DNA of 56,611 nt from an uncultured beta proteobacterium (GTDB lineage Bacteria > Pseudomonadota > Gammaproteobacteria > Burkholderiales > Burkholderiaceae_C), in assembly GCA_903938815.1 (NCBI GenBank), contig CAJAES010000118.1, positions 1 through 56,611 of the forward strand. The letters run 5' to 3'. Below are positions 15,838 to 23,917 of this stretch, piece by piece. The notes under the pieces were generated by a model that saw only the letters and a list, made by a program, of their open reading frames with translations, ran no database searches and was not told where the DNA came from. A program made the position numbers and the translations under genes. Positions within the stretch are counted from its first letter, which is position 1; every line of letters begins with the position of its first letter.

Positions 15838-16566
15838 ATGCAAGCCATACCGATCTACCGTCAGGAGGCCCGGCACCCCCAGGCCCAGGCCTGTGCGGCC
15901 TGCGAGGTCAGGAGTTCGGCCCTCTTCGGCGCACTGGATGAAGAGGCCCTGGACCGCATCCATACCCATATCGCCTCGCTGACACTCGCAGCCGACACCA
16001 CGGTCTATGACCGTGGCACGGCCGGCCTGGCGGTCTTCACCATTCGTGAGGGTCTCGTCCGCTTCGAGCGCACCAACGAGCGTGGCGATCGCCGCATCGT
16101 CCGCATCGCCGGCCGAGGCGACCTGATCGGACAGGAGGCTCTGCTCCAGCGGCCGTACTCCGACGAGGCCGTGGCTTGCACGGAGGTGCAGTTGTGCCGG
16201 ATACCGCGCGCCCTGGTGGACCAGCTCGCCCAGGGCAGGGATGCCTTGCCCCGTGAACTGATGTTGCGCTGGCAGATGGCGCTCGACGCATCGGAAGCCT
16301 GGGTTTCCGATCTGTCCACGGGTTCTGCCCGGCGCCGACTGCTGCAGTTGCTCGTGCGCCTGTCGGCGCATGCGGACTCTTCTGGCTTGATCTGGTTGCC
16401 GCGTCGCGACGAGATCGGGGCGATGCTGGACATGACGGTGGAGACGGCGAGCCGCCAGATCAGCGCCCTGCGACGCGACGGCGTGATCGAACTGGCGCCC
16501 TCGCGCAGTGCCCGTCTCGATGCGGCGGCCCTGCAGCGGGCTTTGAGCGCAGAAGACGCTACATGA
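15838..16566 (+). CDS. Crp/Fnr-family transcription regulator
   Basis: 242 residues from the ATG at 15838. It has a CAACEVRSSALFG motif near residue 22, a cNMP-like sensory domain, a long dimer helix, and a winged helix-turn-helix RRDEIGAMLDMTVETASRQI. The ETASR recognition helix resembles FNR, so a TTGAT/ATCAA-like target is possible. Only one close CxxC pair is present, with two other cysteines near the middle, so a standard FNR cluster is uncertain. Its place between rhodanese and persulfide dioxygenase suggests it controls the sulfide island. Confidence 0.85.
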   Translation: MQAIPIYRQEARHPQAQACAACEVRSSALFGALDEEALDRIHTHIASLTLAADTTVYDRGTAGLAVFTIREGLVRFERTNERGDRRIVRIAGRGDLIGQEALLQRPYSDEAVACTEVQLCRIPRALVDQLAQGRDALPRELMLRWQMALDASEAWVSDLSTGSARRRLLQLLVRLSAHADSSGLIWLPRRDEIGAMLDMTVETASRQISALRRDGVIELAPSRSARLDAAALQRALSAEDAT

Positions 16567-16703
16567 AAGCACGCCACGCGAGGCACGAGGCCTGACCGAG
16601 GCGGTGCGCTGCTGCCTCGGGCGGGCGTCTCGCCTGAAAGTGGCTGCACGGGTACGGGCCCGCGCTGGCACTCACGGCGGCTTGGCGCACTCTGGAGCAA
16701 CAT

Positions 16704-16725
16704 TATATACACCATGGGGTATATA
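16704..16725. promoter_or_regulatory. Palindromic operator upstream of the persulfide dioxygenase gene
   Basis: TATATAC (16704-16710) and GTATATA (16719-16725) form a perfect inverted repeat. The inner part reads ATACACC-AT-GGGGTAT (16707-16722), one base off a perfect ATACCCC/GGGGTAT palindrome, the shape of sites used by CsoR/CstR-family repressors, which sense copper or persulfide. A BigR-type ArsR site is an alternative. The ribosome site and ATG follow 48 to 65 bases later. No matching repressor gene lies in the window. Confidence 0.6.
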
Positions 16726-16789
16726 GTGAGATGACTGGCGACGCCAACCCTCTGGCTAGGCCAGACCCGTGCTGGAGGAGCAAGCCACC

Positions 16790-17272
16790 ATGTCCGACTC
16801 GAGCAGCCTGATAGTCGAATCCTTCTTCGACGAGGCCACTTCCATCTTCAGTCACATCGTGCTCGACACCGCGACGATGCATTGCGCACTGGTGGACACG
16901 GTGCTGGACTTCGACCCCAAATCGGGCCGCACTTCGACGACGAGCGCCGACTGCCTTGTCGCGCGAGTGCTCGAGATCGGTGCCAGTGCCCAGTGGCTCC
17001 TGGAGACGCATGTGCATGCCGATCACCTGTCCGCGGCACCCTACCTTCAGCGCAGGCTCGGCGGGAAGATCGGCATCGGCTCGCGCATCGTCCAGGTCCA
17101 GGAGACATTCGGCAAGCTGTTCAACGCCGGTGCCGAATTCCAGCGTGATGGTTCCCAGTTCGACAGCCTCTTCGAGGATGGCGACAGCTTCGACAACGTG
17201 AGGGCCGGAAGGTTTCTGCCTGCCGAGGACAACGGCGTTCGCTGCCTGAAGATCCCGGTCGACGCCCTCTGA
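16790..17272 (+). pseudogene. Persulfide dioxygenase (ETHE1-like MBL fold) with internal deletion
   Basis: 160 residues against about 285-290 for the family. The N-terminal half is normal: VESFFDEATSIFSHIV, then the metal motif ETHVHADHLSAAPYLQRR and GSQFDSLFEDGDSF. It then jumps directly to NVRAGRFLPAEDNGVRCLKI, which is the family's extreme C-terminus. About 125 residues are missing in frame near 17190-17197, including the TPGHTP histidine and the GDTLF aspartate needed for the iron site. It has a good ribosome site (GGAGGAG, 16774-16780) but the product should be inactive as a dioxygenase. Confidence 0.8.
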
Positions 17273-17280
17273 CCTTCACC

Positions 17281-18084
17281 ATGCTCGACACGATCTGGAT
17301 TTCGGCGCTGGGCGCGCTTGTGGGTGCCGTACTGGTGCTGACCGGCGCCGGCGGCGGCGCCATTGCGGTGCCACTGCTGCTGTTCGGCGCGGGCTTGTCG
17401 ATGCAGCAGGCTTCGCCCGTGGCCCTGGTGGCTGTTGGACTGGTGGCCGCGATCGGCGCTGCCATCGGCCTGCGCGACGGCCTCGTGCGATATCGGGCTG
17501 CGGCGCTCATCGGCGGCGCGGGCATGGCCGGCGCGCCTGTGGGCGTGATGTTCGCGCGGCATCTGCCGCAGGCGCCGCTGATGCTGGCCTTTGCGGCCTT
17601 CATGCTGATGACGGCCTGGCGCATGGCCCGTCCTCAGGCTGCCGGCACGGCGGCAACCCCGGCCCAGGTCTGCCTGCGTCCCGATGGCGCGAAGCGTTTG
17701 CAGTGGACGCGCGCCTGTGCCGCCGCCCTGGGGCGCACGGGCGCAGTGGCGGGCGTGCTCAGCGGGTTGCTCGGTGTCGGCGGCGGCTTTGTCATCGTCC
17801 CGGCGCTCGAGCGCCGTTCGAACCTCGACCTGCGCAGTATCCAGGCCACATCCCTGGCCGTGATCGCACTGGTCGCGGTCAGCGGGATCGTGGCCGCTGT
17901 GTGGCAGGGGCAGGTGCAGGCCGATGTGGCGATGCCCTTTGCCGGTGGCGCCGTGGCGGGCTTGCTGGCGGGGCGCGCGCTGTCCGGCCGGCTGAAGCCG
18001 CAGCACCTGCGCCGCGGCTTCGCCGCGCTCACGCTGTGCGTGGCGGCACTTCTGATCTGGCGTGCCACCGGTGCCTGGGCCTGA
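17281..18084 (+). CDS. TauE/SafE-family sulfite/sulfur-anion exporter
   Basis: 267 residues, about eight membrane helices. The two halves carry the glycine-rich repeat of the family: GAVLVLTGAGGGAIAVPLLL at the N-terminus and SGLLGVGGGFVIVPALE in the middle. These proteins export sulfite, thiosulfate or related anions. In related operons the exporter follows the persulfide dioxygenase and removes its product sulfite. Here it starts 8 bases after the damaged dioxygenase gene and is itself intact. Confidence 0.88.
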   Translation: MLDTIWISALGALVGAVLVLTGAGGGAIAVPLLLFGAGLSMQQASPVALVAVGLVAAIGAAIGLRDGLVRYRAAALIGGAGMAGAPVGVMFARHLPQAPLMLAFAAFMLMTAWRMARPQAAGTAATPAQVCLRPDGAKRLQWTRACAAALGRTGAVAGVLSGLLGVGGGFVIVPALERRSNLDLRSIQATSLAVIALVAVSGIVAAVWQGQVQADVAMPFAGGAVAGLLAGRALSGRLKPQHLRRGFAALTLCVAALLIWRATGAWA

Positions 18085-18085
18085 C

Positions 18086-19381
18086 ATGCACCGGATCGCC
18101 GGGCAGGCCAGGCGCTTGCCTGCCTGGCTTCGGGTCTTGCTGGCGGTGGCCCTCTGCCTGGGCTTCGCGGTCGGGACCGCTGCCCGGGCTGACGGCGCGC
18201 CGCGCGCCGACGATGCGGCGACCGTCGCTGCGTCCGTTGGTGCGTCCGTTGGTGCGTCCGCTGGTGCGCCCGTTGGTGCGACTGATGCCGCGACCGATGC
18301 CCCGACCGGTGTGCCGCGTGCCAACCCGGCGCGGCCGCAGCAGTCGACCCGGACCATCGAGGTGTTCGTGCGTGATGGCTGCCCCCATTGCGCCGATGCC
18401 AAGGTCTTTCTCGCCGCATTGCAGCGGGAACGCCCGGACCTGACAGTTCTACTGCACCCGGTCGACACCGACCCGGCTGCGCGGGCCCGGCTGACTGCGC
18501 TGTTCGAGGCCGCTGGCGAGTGGCCACCCGGGGTTCCCACCTTCGTCGTCGGTGATCGGATGCTGATCGGCTTCGATGATGCGGACCACCAGGGCCGCGA
18601 GTTGCGCGCCTTGCTCGACCCCGCAGTTCCGGCGCCCCACGGCGCCTCGGCCGGTTCGCTCTTCGGCGGTCTGAGCGTCGAGCGGCTGGGCCTGCCCGCA
18701 TTCACGTTGGCGCTGGGCCTGCTGGACGGCTTCAACCCCTGCGCGATGTGGGTGCTGCTCTTCCTTCTGTCGCTGCTGGTTCGCCTGCGTGACCGGCGCC
18801 GCATGGCGCTCATCGCCGGCACCTTCGTGCTCACCAGCGGGGCCATCTACTACGCGTTCATGGCGGCATGGCTGAATGTCTTTCTGGCAGTGGGCCTCTC
18901 GGGGCACGTGCGAGTGGGCCTGGCCCTGCTGGCGCTGGCCATCGGCGCCATCAACGTGAAGGACTTCGTCCGACCGGGCCTGGGGCCGTCGCTTTCCATC
19001 CCGTCGTCGGCAAGACCGGGCCTGGTCGCACGCATGGCCAGGCTGCGCGACACGCGGAAGCTGCCCATCCTGTTGCTGGGCGTCGCGTCGCTCGCCGTCG
19101 TCGTGAACCTGGTCGAGTTGCTGTGCACGGCGGGCCTGCCTGCCGTCTACACCGCGATCCTGACCCAGCAGGGCTTGTCTTCGGCCACTCACTACGGCTA
19201 CCTCGGCCTGTACATCCTTGGGTACATCGCCGACGACAGCCTGATGGTGGCTGTCGCGGTGCTGGCCCTCGGCAGCGGCAAGCTCGACGAGCGCGGCGGC
19301 CGCATGCTCAAGCTGCTCAGTGGTGGCGTGATGCTGGTGTTGGGCCTGGTGCTGCTGCTGCGTCCCGACTGGCTGCTCTAG
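18086..19381 (+). CDS. Thioredoxin/glutaredoxin-like domain fused to a CcdA/DsbD-like membrane domain
   Basis: 431 residues. A signal or anchor (about 13-33) is followed by a low-complexity Ala/Gly/Val linker, a redox domain with FVRDGCPHCADAK (Cys99, Cys102), and a membrane domain with about six helices. Membrane cysteines occur in DGFNPCAMW (Cys219) and VELLCTAGLP (Cys347), as in the two-cysteine electron conduits of the CcdA/DsbD family. It probably carries reductant across the membrane to a periplasmic thiol or persulfide. It starts 1 base after the TauE stop, so it belongs to the sulfide operon. I preferred the ATG at 18086 over one at 18062 inside tauE. Confidence 0.85.
   Translation: MHRIAGQARRLPAWLRVLLAVALCLGFAVGTAARADGAPRADDAATVAASVGASVGASAGAPVGATDAATDAPTGVPRANPARPQQSTRTIEVFVRDGCPHCADAKVFLAALQRERPDLTVLLHPVDTDPAARARLTALFEAAGEWPPGVPTFVVGDRMLIGFDDADHQGRELRALLDPAVPAPHGASAGSLFGGLSVERLGLPAFTLALGLLDGFNPCAMWVLLFLLSLLVRLRDRRRMALIAGTFVLTSGAIYYAFMAAWLNVFLAVGLSGHVRVGLALLALAIGAINVKDFVRPGLGPSLSIPSSARPGLVARMARLRDTRKLPILLLGVASLAVVVNLVELLCTAGLPAVYTAILTQQGLSSATHYGYLGLYILGYIADDSLMVAVAVLALGSGKLDERGGRMLKLLSGGVMLVLGLVLLLRPDWLL
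18230..18277 (+). repeat. Four 12-base tandem repeats in the linker of the redox fusion gene
   Basis: Units of GCGTCCGTTGGT at 18230, 18242, 18254 (one change) and 18266 (one change) encode the ASVG-type linker between the signal region and the redox domain. The unit length is a multiple of three, so copy-number change alters linker length without a frameshift. Confidence 0.85.
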
Positions 19382-19467
19382 CAGCCAGGGCGCCTACCAA
19401 GCGTGCCTGCGGCCTCAAGCCGTGGTTGGGCGTTTGCGCCAGGGCTGGTGTGCGAGCCGCCCCCCCA

Positions 19468-20175
19468 TCACAGGCTGCGCCCCTCGCCGCGCTCCTCGTG
19501 CGTGCGCCCGTCCCGGATGTGATACAGCCGCTTGAAGGTCGGAATGATCTTCTCGTCGTGCGTCACGACGATGATGGCCGTGTCGTACTGCGTCGCCATC
19601 TGGTTGAGGATGCGCACCACCGCCAAGGCGCGCTCGCTGTCCAGCGGCGCGGTCGGCTCATCGGCCAGGATCACCGGCGGGCGGTTGGCCAGCGCGCGGG
19701 CAATCGACACCCGCTGCTGCTCTCCGCCGGACAGTTGCGAAGGCTGTGCCTGTGAGCGATGGCCCACGCCGAGCGCCGTGAGGAGTTCGATCGCGCGCGA
19801 TCGCGCCTCGGCGTTCGGGCGCCCCGCCAGCATCGGCAGCAGCGCAACGTTGTCGGTGACGTCGAGGAAGGGAATCAGGTACGGCGCCTGGAACACGAAG
19901 CCGATGCTGTCGCGCCGCAGCGCGCGCAGGTCGGGGATCTTCCAGCCGTCCTCGTAGATGGTCTTGCCGCCGAGAACCATCCTGCCCGCCGTGGGCTCGA
20001 TGACGGCGCCCAGGCACTTCAGCAAGGTGCTCTTCCCTGAGCCGGAGGGGCCGATCAGGCCGACGACCTCACCGGGCTCGACCGTCATGTTGACGTCCTT
20101 CAGGGCGTCGACGGCGGTGTCGCCTTCGCCGTAGCGCTTGCGCAGGCCCTCGATGCGGATGCCGAGACCGGTCAT
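19468..20175 (-). CDS. ABC transporter ATP-binding subunit (LolD/MacB/DevA type)
   Basis: 235 residues. Walker A GPSGSGKST, Q-loop FVFQAPYLIPF, signature LSGGEQQR, Walker B VILADEPTAPLD and the switch histidine in VVTHDEKI are all present. These subunits power a mechanotransmission-type permease rather than a solute channel. The permease and membrane-fusion genes lie upstream on the same strand, separated from this gene by three 75-base repeats. It is likely part of a DevBCA-like exporter; the substrate is unknown. Confidence 0.93.
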   Translation of the reverse strand: MTGLGIRIEGLRKRYGEGDTAVDALKDVNMTVEPGEVVGLIGPSGSGKSTLLKCLGAVIEPTAGRMVLGGKTIYEDGWKIPDLRALRRDSIGFVFQAPYLIPFLDVTDNVALLPMLAGRPNAEARSRAIELLTALGVGHRSQAQPSQLSGGEQQRVSIARALANRPPVILADEPTAPLDSERALAVVRILNQMATQYDTAIIVVTHDEKIIPTFKRLYHIRDGRTHEERGEGRSL

Positions 20176-20176
20176 A

Positions 20177-20401
20177 TCAGTACCGCACGGCCGTTCCGAA
20201 GGTACTGGGAACCCCCTTGGGGGGCAGCGAACGAAGTGAGCATGGGGGCTCTCAGTACCGCACGGCCGTTCCGAAGGTACTGGGAACCCCCTTGGGGGGC
20301 AGCGAACGAAGTGAGCATGGGGGCTCTCAGTACCGTACGGCCGTCCCGAAGGTAATGGGATCCCCCTTGGGGGGCAGCGAACGAAGTGAGCATGGGGGTT
20401 C
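20177..20401. repeat. Three tandem 75-base repeats between permease and ATPase genes
   Basis: Units run 20177-20251, 20252-20326 and 20327-20401. The first two are identical apart from the edges; the third has a few changes. Each contains the palindrome CCCCCTTGGGGGG and the segment CGAACGAAGTGAGCATGGGG. There are no spacers, so it is not CRISPR. The units lie inside one operon, so they must be transcribed and may form hairpins that lower expression of the downstream ATPase. The module resembles REP-like elements of related genomes; that relation is from memory, not shown here. Confidence 0.93.
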
Positions 20402-20405
20402 CAAT

Positions 20406-21653
20406 TCAGCCTCCGATGGCCGCGGCCGGATCGACCTTCAGCGCCGCGCGGATGGCAAGGGTGCTCGCCAACGCGCAGATCACCACCACGGCCAGCAGGC
20501 CGCGTACTGCGTCCCCTGTTTCCAGCAGCACGTACTTGGGGAAGACCGGCGCCCAGATCGTCGCGGAGATCTTGCCGACCACGAAGCCGATCAGGCCGAG
20601 CCCCAGGGCCTGCTGCAGGATCATTCCGGCAATGGTGCGGTTGTGCGTGCCGATCAGCTTGAGCACCGCGATTTCCCGGATCTTGCCCAGCGTCATCGTG
20701 TAGATGATGAAGGCGACGATGGCGGCGCTGACGATCGCGAGGATCACCAGGAACATCCCGATCTGCTTCGCCGAGTTCGCGATCAGCTTGGAGACCAGGA
20801 TCTCTTCCATCTGGACCCGCGTGTAGGCCTCCAGGTGCTTCCAGCGCCGGATCGGCTCGGCCACCGATTCGGCATCCGCACCAGCCTGCACCTGCAGCAG
20901 GATCGCGTTGACATTGCGGTTGTTGGCCTGCGAGGCCTGGACGGCCTCCAGCAGCCCCGGCACGCCTGGCCGGTTCAGGCCCGGATTGGCGGCGGTGCGC
21001 GCGCGCTCGTTGACGATCGCGTCGTTGTCCTTCAGGAACTGGGCCTCCTGCGCGTCTTTCAGAGGAATGAAGACCATCGGGTCGCCACCGGAGGAAACCA
21101 TGCGGCGGGTCAGGCCGACCACGTCGTAGTCGTGGCGGCGGATGCGGATGCGGTCTCCGATCTCGAACCCGGTGCGCACATCGACCACCGCCTCGTAGTG
21201 ACTGCGCGTGATGTGTCGCCCCGCGACCAGATACCCCGGCTCTCCGGGTTGCCCCGCCTCGAAGCCCACGACCATCGCGCGGACCTCTTCGCCGGCGACA
21301 TTCGAACTCAGGCCGGCACTGCTGGCGACACCCGAATCCTCGCCGTCCAGGCGCCGCACCTGCATCGTCAGGTAGGTGACGTTCGCGGCCCGTGCGACGC
21401 CCGGCATGCCGAGCACGCTGCGCACCACGTCGTCGCGCAGGCTGGAGGACTCCGCATAGGGCCCTTGCGTGTCCTGCTGCACCACCCAGAGGTCGGCGCC
21501 GCTGTTGTTCAGCAGCGCACGGGCGTCGTCCACCATGCCGCGGTACACGCCGGCCATGGTCAGGGTCACGCCGATCAGCAGCCCGAGCCCGAGCCCGGTC
21601 AGCACGAACTTTCCCCAGGAGTGCAGGATGTCCCGGCCGGCCAGACTGATCAT
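20406..21653 (-). CDS. FtsX/MacB-type ABC transporter permease (DevC-like)
   Basis: 415 residues. One N-terminal helix (about 13-35), a large periplasmic domain, and three C-terminal helices (about 285-405) match the FtsX-type permease layout. Segments such as IREIAVLKLIGTHNRTIAGM are typical. The ATG overlaps the membrane-fusion gene stop (ATGA). With the fusion protein and ATPase it would form an envelope exporter for a lipid, glycolipid or hydrophobic compound. Confidence 0.9.
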   Translation of the reverse strand: MISLAGRDILHSWGKFVLTGLGLGLLIGVTLTMAGVYRGMVDDARALLNNSGADLWVVQQDTQGPYAESSSLRDDVVRSVLGMPGVARAANVTYLTMQVRRLDGEDSGVASSAGLSSNVAGEEVRAMVVGFEAGQPGEPGYLVAGRHITRSHYEAVVDVRTGFEIGDRIRIRRHDYDVVGLTRRMVSSGGDPMVFIPLKDAQEAQFLKDNDAIVNERARTAANPGLNRPGVPGLLEAVQASQANNRNVNAILLQVQAGADAESVAEPIRRWKHLEAYTRVQMEEILVSKLIANSAKQIGMFLVILAIVSAAIVAFIIYTMTLGKIREIAVLKLIGTHNRTIAGMILQQALGLGLIGFVVGKISATIWAPVFPKYVLLETGDAVRGLLAVVVICALASTLAIRAALKVDPAAAIGG

Positions 21654-22840
21654 GGCCGCGACCCGGCGAGCGACTCGACGATCTTGATCCGGGTGTCGGC
21701 GCCGATGTCCTTCTCGCTGTGGACCAGCACGGTTGCGCCAGGCTTCAAGCCATCGAGCACCTGGACCCGTCCATCGAGGCTGGATTGTCCGAGGCGCACC
21801 GGCACGAAGCGAAGCGCTCCTTCTTCGACGGCCCAGACGCCGGTCCGGCCCTGCTGGCGCTTGATCGCGGCGTTGGGCAAGAGCACCGCGCTGACCGTCG
21901 CGGGCAGCGACAGGCTCACCTCCGCCAACTCGCCCAACGACAGGCTGGCCGGCAACTGGTCGAAGCTGACATGGGCGATGCGCTCTTCGGTCACGCTGTC
22001 GCTCACGGCTTCGACGCGGGCGACCTTGCCCGGGATCGGCATCCCAGGGTTCGAGCGCAGCGCAATCCGTGCGTGCAGGCCAACGGCCAGCCCGGTCGAC
22101 CGCCCCTGGTCCAGCCGCATCCGGACCCACAGCGATGAGGGTTCGATGACGCGCACGACGGCTTGCCCTGCAACGACCGTCGACCCGGGCTCGGCGTCCC
22201 GGCTGGTCACCACGCCGTCGTTCGGTGCGAGCAGGCGCACGTTGGCCCGTTGCTGACGCAGGCCGGCGCGTTCTGCAGCGAGGCGTTGCTGGTCCTGCCG
22301 TGCCGCTGCGAGGTTGGACTCGGCGGCGCTGAGCACGGCGTCGGCGGAGACCTGCTCCTGCAGCCTGGCTTCGACAGCCCCGGCGCTGATGAAGTTCTGG
22401 GCGCCGAGTTCGACATAGCGACGCGCGTTGACCGCGGCCAGCGCCTTCCTGGCCTGTGCGTCGCGGCGCAGAGCGTCCGCTGCGGCCATGGCACTGCCGG
22501 CGCGTGCGATGGCTGCGTCCAGGGCCGCAGTGCGCTCGTCCAGGTCGACCGGGTCCATCTCTGCCAGCAGTTGACCCGCCCGGACGGCATCGCCTACATC
22601 TACAGCCACGGTGCGCACCCTGCCGGCCACGGTGGGCCCGATCAGGTAGCTGCGGCGCGCTTCCACGGTGCCGATGCCGAACAAGGCGGGTGCCAGGCTG
22701 CCTTCGGCCACCTGGGTGACCGTGACGCGCACTGGCGCCAGGGGCCCCGCCCGCATCATCACGAAGGCCATGGCGGCGATCAGCGCGGCTGCAAGCAGGC
22801 CGAGGCCGACACGGCGTGTTGCGAGGGACGAAAGTTTCAT
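21650..22840 (-). CDS. HlyD-family membrane-fusion protein of the DevBCA-like exporter
   Basis: 396 residues from the ATG at 22840. An N-terminal helix (about 8-30) is followed by a first lipoyl half (VRTVAVDVGDAVRAGQLLAE), a long alanine-rich coiled coil (about 90-185), a second lipoyl half (NDGVVTSRDAEPGSTVVAGQ) and a beta-barrel domain. It connects the permease to an outer-membrane channel, which is not encoded nearby. It is the first gene of a three-gene operon. Confidence 0.9.
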   Translation of the reverse strand: MKLSSLATRRVGLGLLAAALIAAMAFVMMRAGPLAPVRVTVTQVAEGSLAPALFGIGTVEARRSYLIGPTVAGRVRTVAVDVGDAVRAGQLLAEMDPVDLDERTAALDAAIARAGSAMAAADALRRDAQARKALAAVNARRYVELGAQNFISAGAVEARLQEQVSADAVLSAAESNLAAARQDQQRLAAERAGLRQQRANVRLLAPNDGVVTSRDAEPGSTVVAGQAVVRVIEPSSLWVRMRLDQGRSTGLAVGLHARIALRSNPGMPIPGKVARVEAVSDSVTEERIAHVSFDQLPASLSLGELAEVSLSLPATVSAVLLPNAAIKRQQGRTGVWAVEEGALRFVPVRLGQSSLDGRVQVLDGLKPGATVLVHSEKDIGADTRIKIVESLAGSRP

Positions 22841-22990
22841 GGGCCGTTTCCGGGGCTGTGCCGGTTGTCGCGGCGTGGCGCGACGCTCGGGGAGGGCGCT
22901 GCCGCTGCGGGGCAACCCGTCGCGGCCGCAGGCACCGGCAACTGCGTTGTGAACGCAGGCGACGCGAGATGAAGTGCGGTCAGGCCGGGC

Positions 22991-23149
22991 TCAACGGCGG
23001 CGTGCTGCCGCCTCGGCGCGTTCGCCGTCTTCCTGGATGTGCTTCAGGAAATAGCGGACGAAGAACGCCGCCATACCCAGCATGAACACGATGCCGCCCA
23101 AGCTCATGAGCCCGACGTCCGAGGTGAAGAGATCCTTCAGTGCATGCAT
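22991..23149 (-). CDS. DUF3149-family small membrane protein
   Basis: 52 residues, starting MHALKDLFTSDVGLMSLGGI, with one membrane helix (about 15-33) and a charged C-terminal tail EDGERAEAAARRR. The LFTSDVGLMSL start followed by FMLGMAAFFVRYFLKH matches the DUF3149 family of small betaproteobacterial proteins. No function is known. It lies upstream of the exporter operon on the same strand with a 150-base gap. It is short enough to be missed by routine gene calling. Confidence 0.8.
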   Translation of the reverse strand: MHALKDLFTSDVGLMSLGGIVFMLGMAAFFVRYFLKHIQEDGERAEAAARRR

Positions 23150-23340
23150 GGGGGGGTATCCGGAGTTGATGCGCCCATTGGGCCGTCAACGCGTTCACCC
23201 GTCGTTGTCATGCATCAAGCGGCAATGAAGTCGCGCGCATCAATTTGCGGATCAACGCGCACTTCGAACCGTGCAAGTCACGCCTTCGAGCGCAGCACGG
23301 TGAGCGCTCGGGGATGGCCGACCACTGCCTCGGCCTGACT

Positions 23341-23371
23341 GGGCGGGGCGGGGCGGGGCGGGGCGGGGCGG
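23341..23371. repeat. GGGGC pentanucleotide tract with G-quadruplex potential
   Basis: At least six G-runs of three to four bases separated by single C occur in 31 bases on the plus strand, just 3' of the cold-shock gene, whose coding strand carries the C-rich complement. The sequence fits the G4 rule of four close G-runs. Tract length may vary between isolates. Confidence 0.85.
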
Positions 23372-23390
23372 ACGAACGGGCCCGCGCTAC

Positions 23391-23654
23391 TCAGGATGCG
23401 ATGTCGCTCCGCGACTCGGCTTCGACGTCGGCTCCGTCCTCGGTTTCAGCCCCGATGGGCTGGATGTGCTGCGCCAGGCTGCCCTTGGGGCCCTGGACCA
23501 GCTCGTAGCTCACCCGGCTACCCTGCTTGAGCGTGCGAAAGCCGTCCATCTGCACGGCAGAGAAATGTGCGAACACATCCGCGCCGCCTCCTTCAGGCTC
23601 GATGAACCCGAAACCCTTGGCGTCGTTGAACCACTTGACGGTACCTGCGGGCAT
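23391..23654 (-). CDS. Cold-shock domain protein
   Basis: 87 residues, start MPAGTVKWFNDAKGFGFIEP, with RNP1 KGFGFI and RNP2-like VFAHF motifs of the single-stranded nucleic-acid-binding cold-shock fold. The domain ends near residue 67 and an acidic tail of about 20 residues (ETEDGADVEAESRSD) follows, which is longer than classic CspA. The leader is short, unlike cold-induced cspA genes, so a constitutive or stationary-phase role is as likely as cold shock. Confidence 0.93.
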   Translation of the reverse strand: MPAGTVKWFNDAKGFGFIEPEGGGADVFAHFSAVQMDGFRTLKQGSRVSYELVQGPKGSLAQHIQPIGAETEDGADVEAESRSDIAS

Positions 23655-23685
23655 GGCGAACTCCCAACTGCAAGACAAGGCCAAA

Positions 23686-23715
23686 ATTTTCGCGTCAGGC
23701 CCGCCCTCGTGTCAA
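23686..23715 (-). promoter_or_regulatory. Likely sigma-70 promoter of the cold-shock gene
   Basis: Read on the minus strand, a perfect TTGACA (23715-23710) is followed after 18 bases by GAAAAT (23691-23686). Transcription would start near 23680, about 26 bases before the start codon. Confidence 0.45.
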
Positions 23716-23917
23716 GGGAACGACAACCTGGGGTGTAGCGTATCGCTTGACAGGGGCTGAACAGATGCCTTCGCCGGTGCCGCACGGTGATCCCGAAAAC
23801 AGAATCTCGAGTGCCCTGGATATCCGGCTCTTGATTTGCCCGGCTTGCCTCCAACATCCCGTGCATGGCCTCTGGGTGTCGCTGCGCGGCAAGTCCACGC
23901 TGTGCATAGAATGAACC

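Noticed and set aside
20172..20393. Open frame made of the 75-base repeats on the minus strand
   Set aside because: It exists only because the unit length is a multiple of three; there is no start context or protein family.
20177..20401. CRISPR array
   Set aside because: The repeats are contiguous with no spacers, and no cas genes are present.
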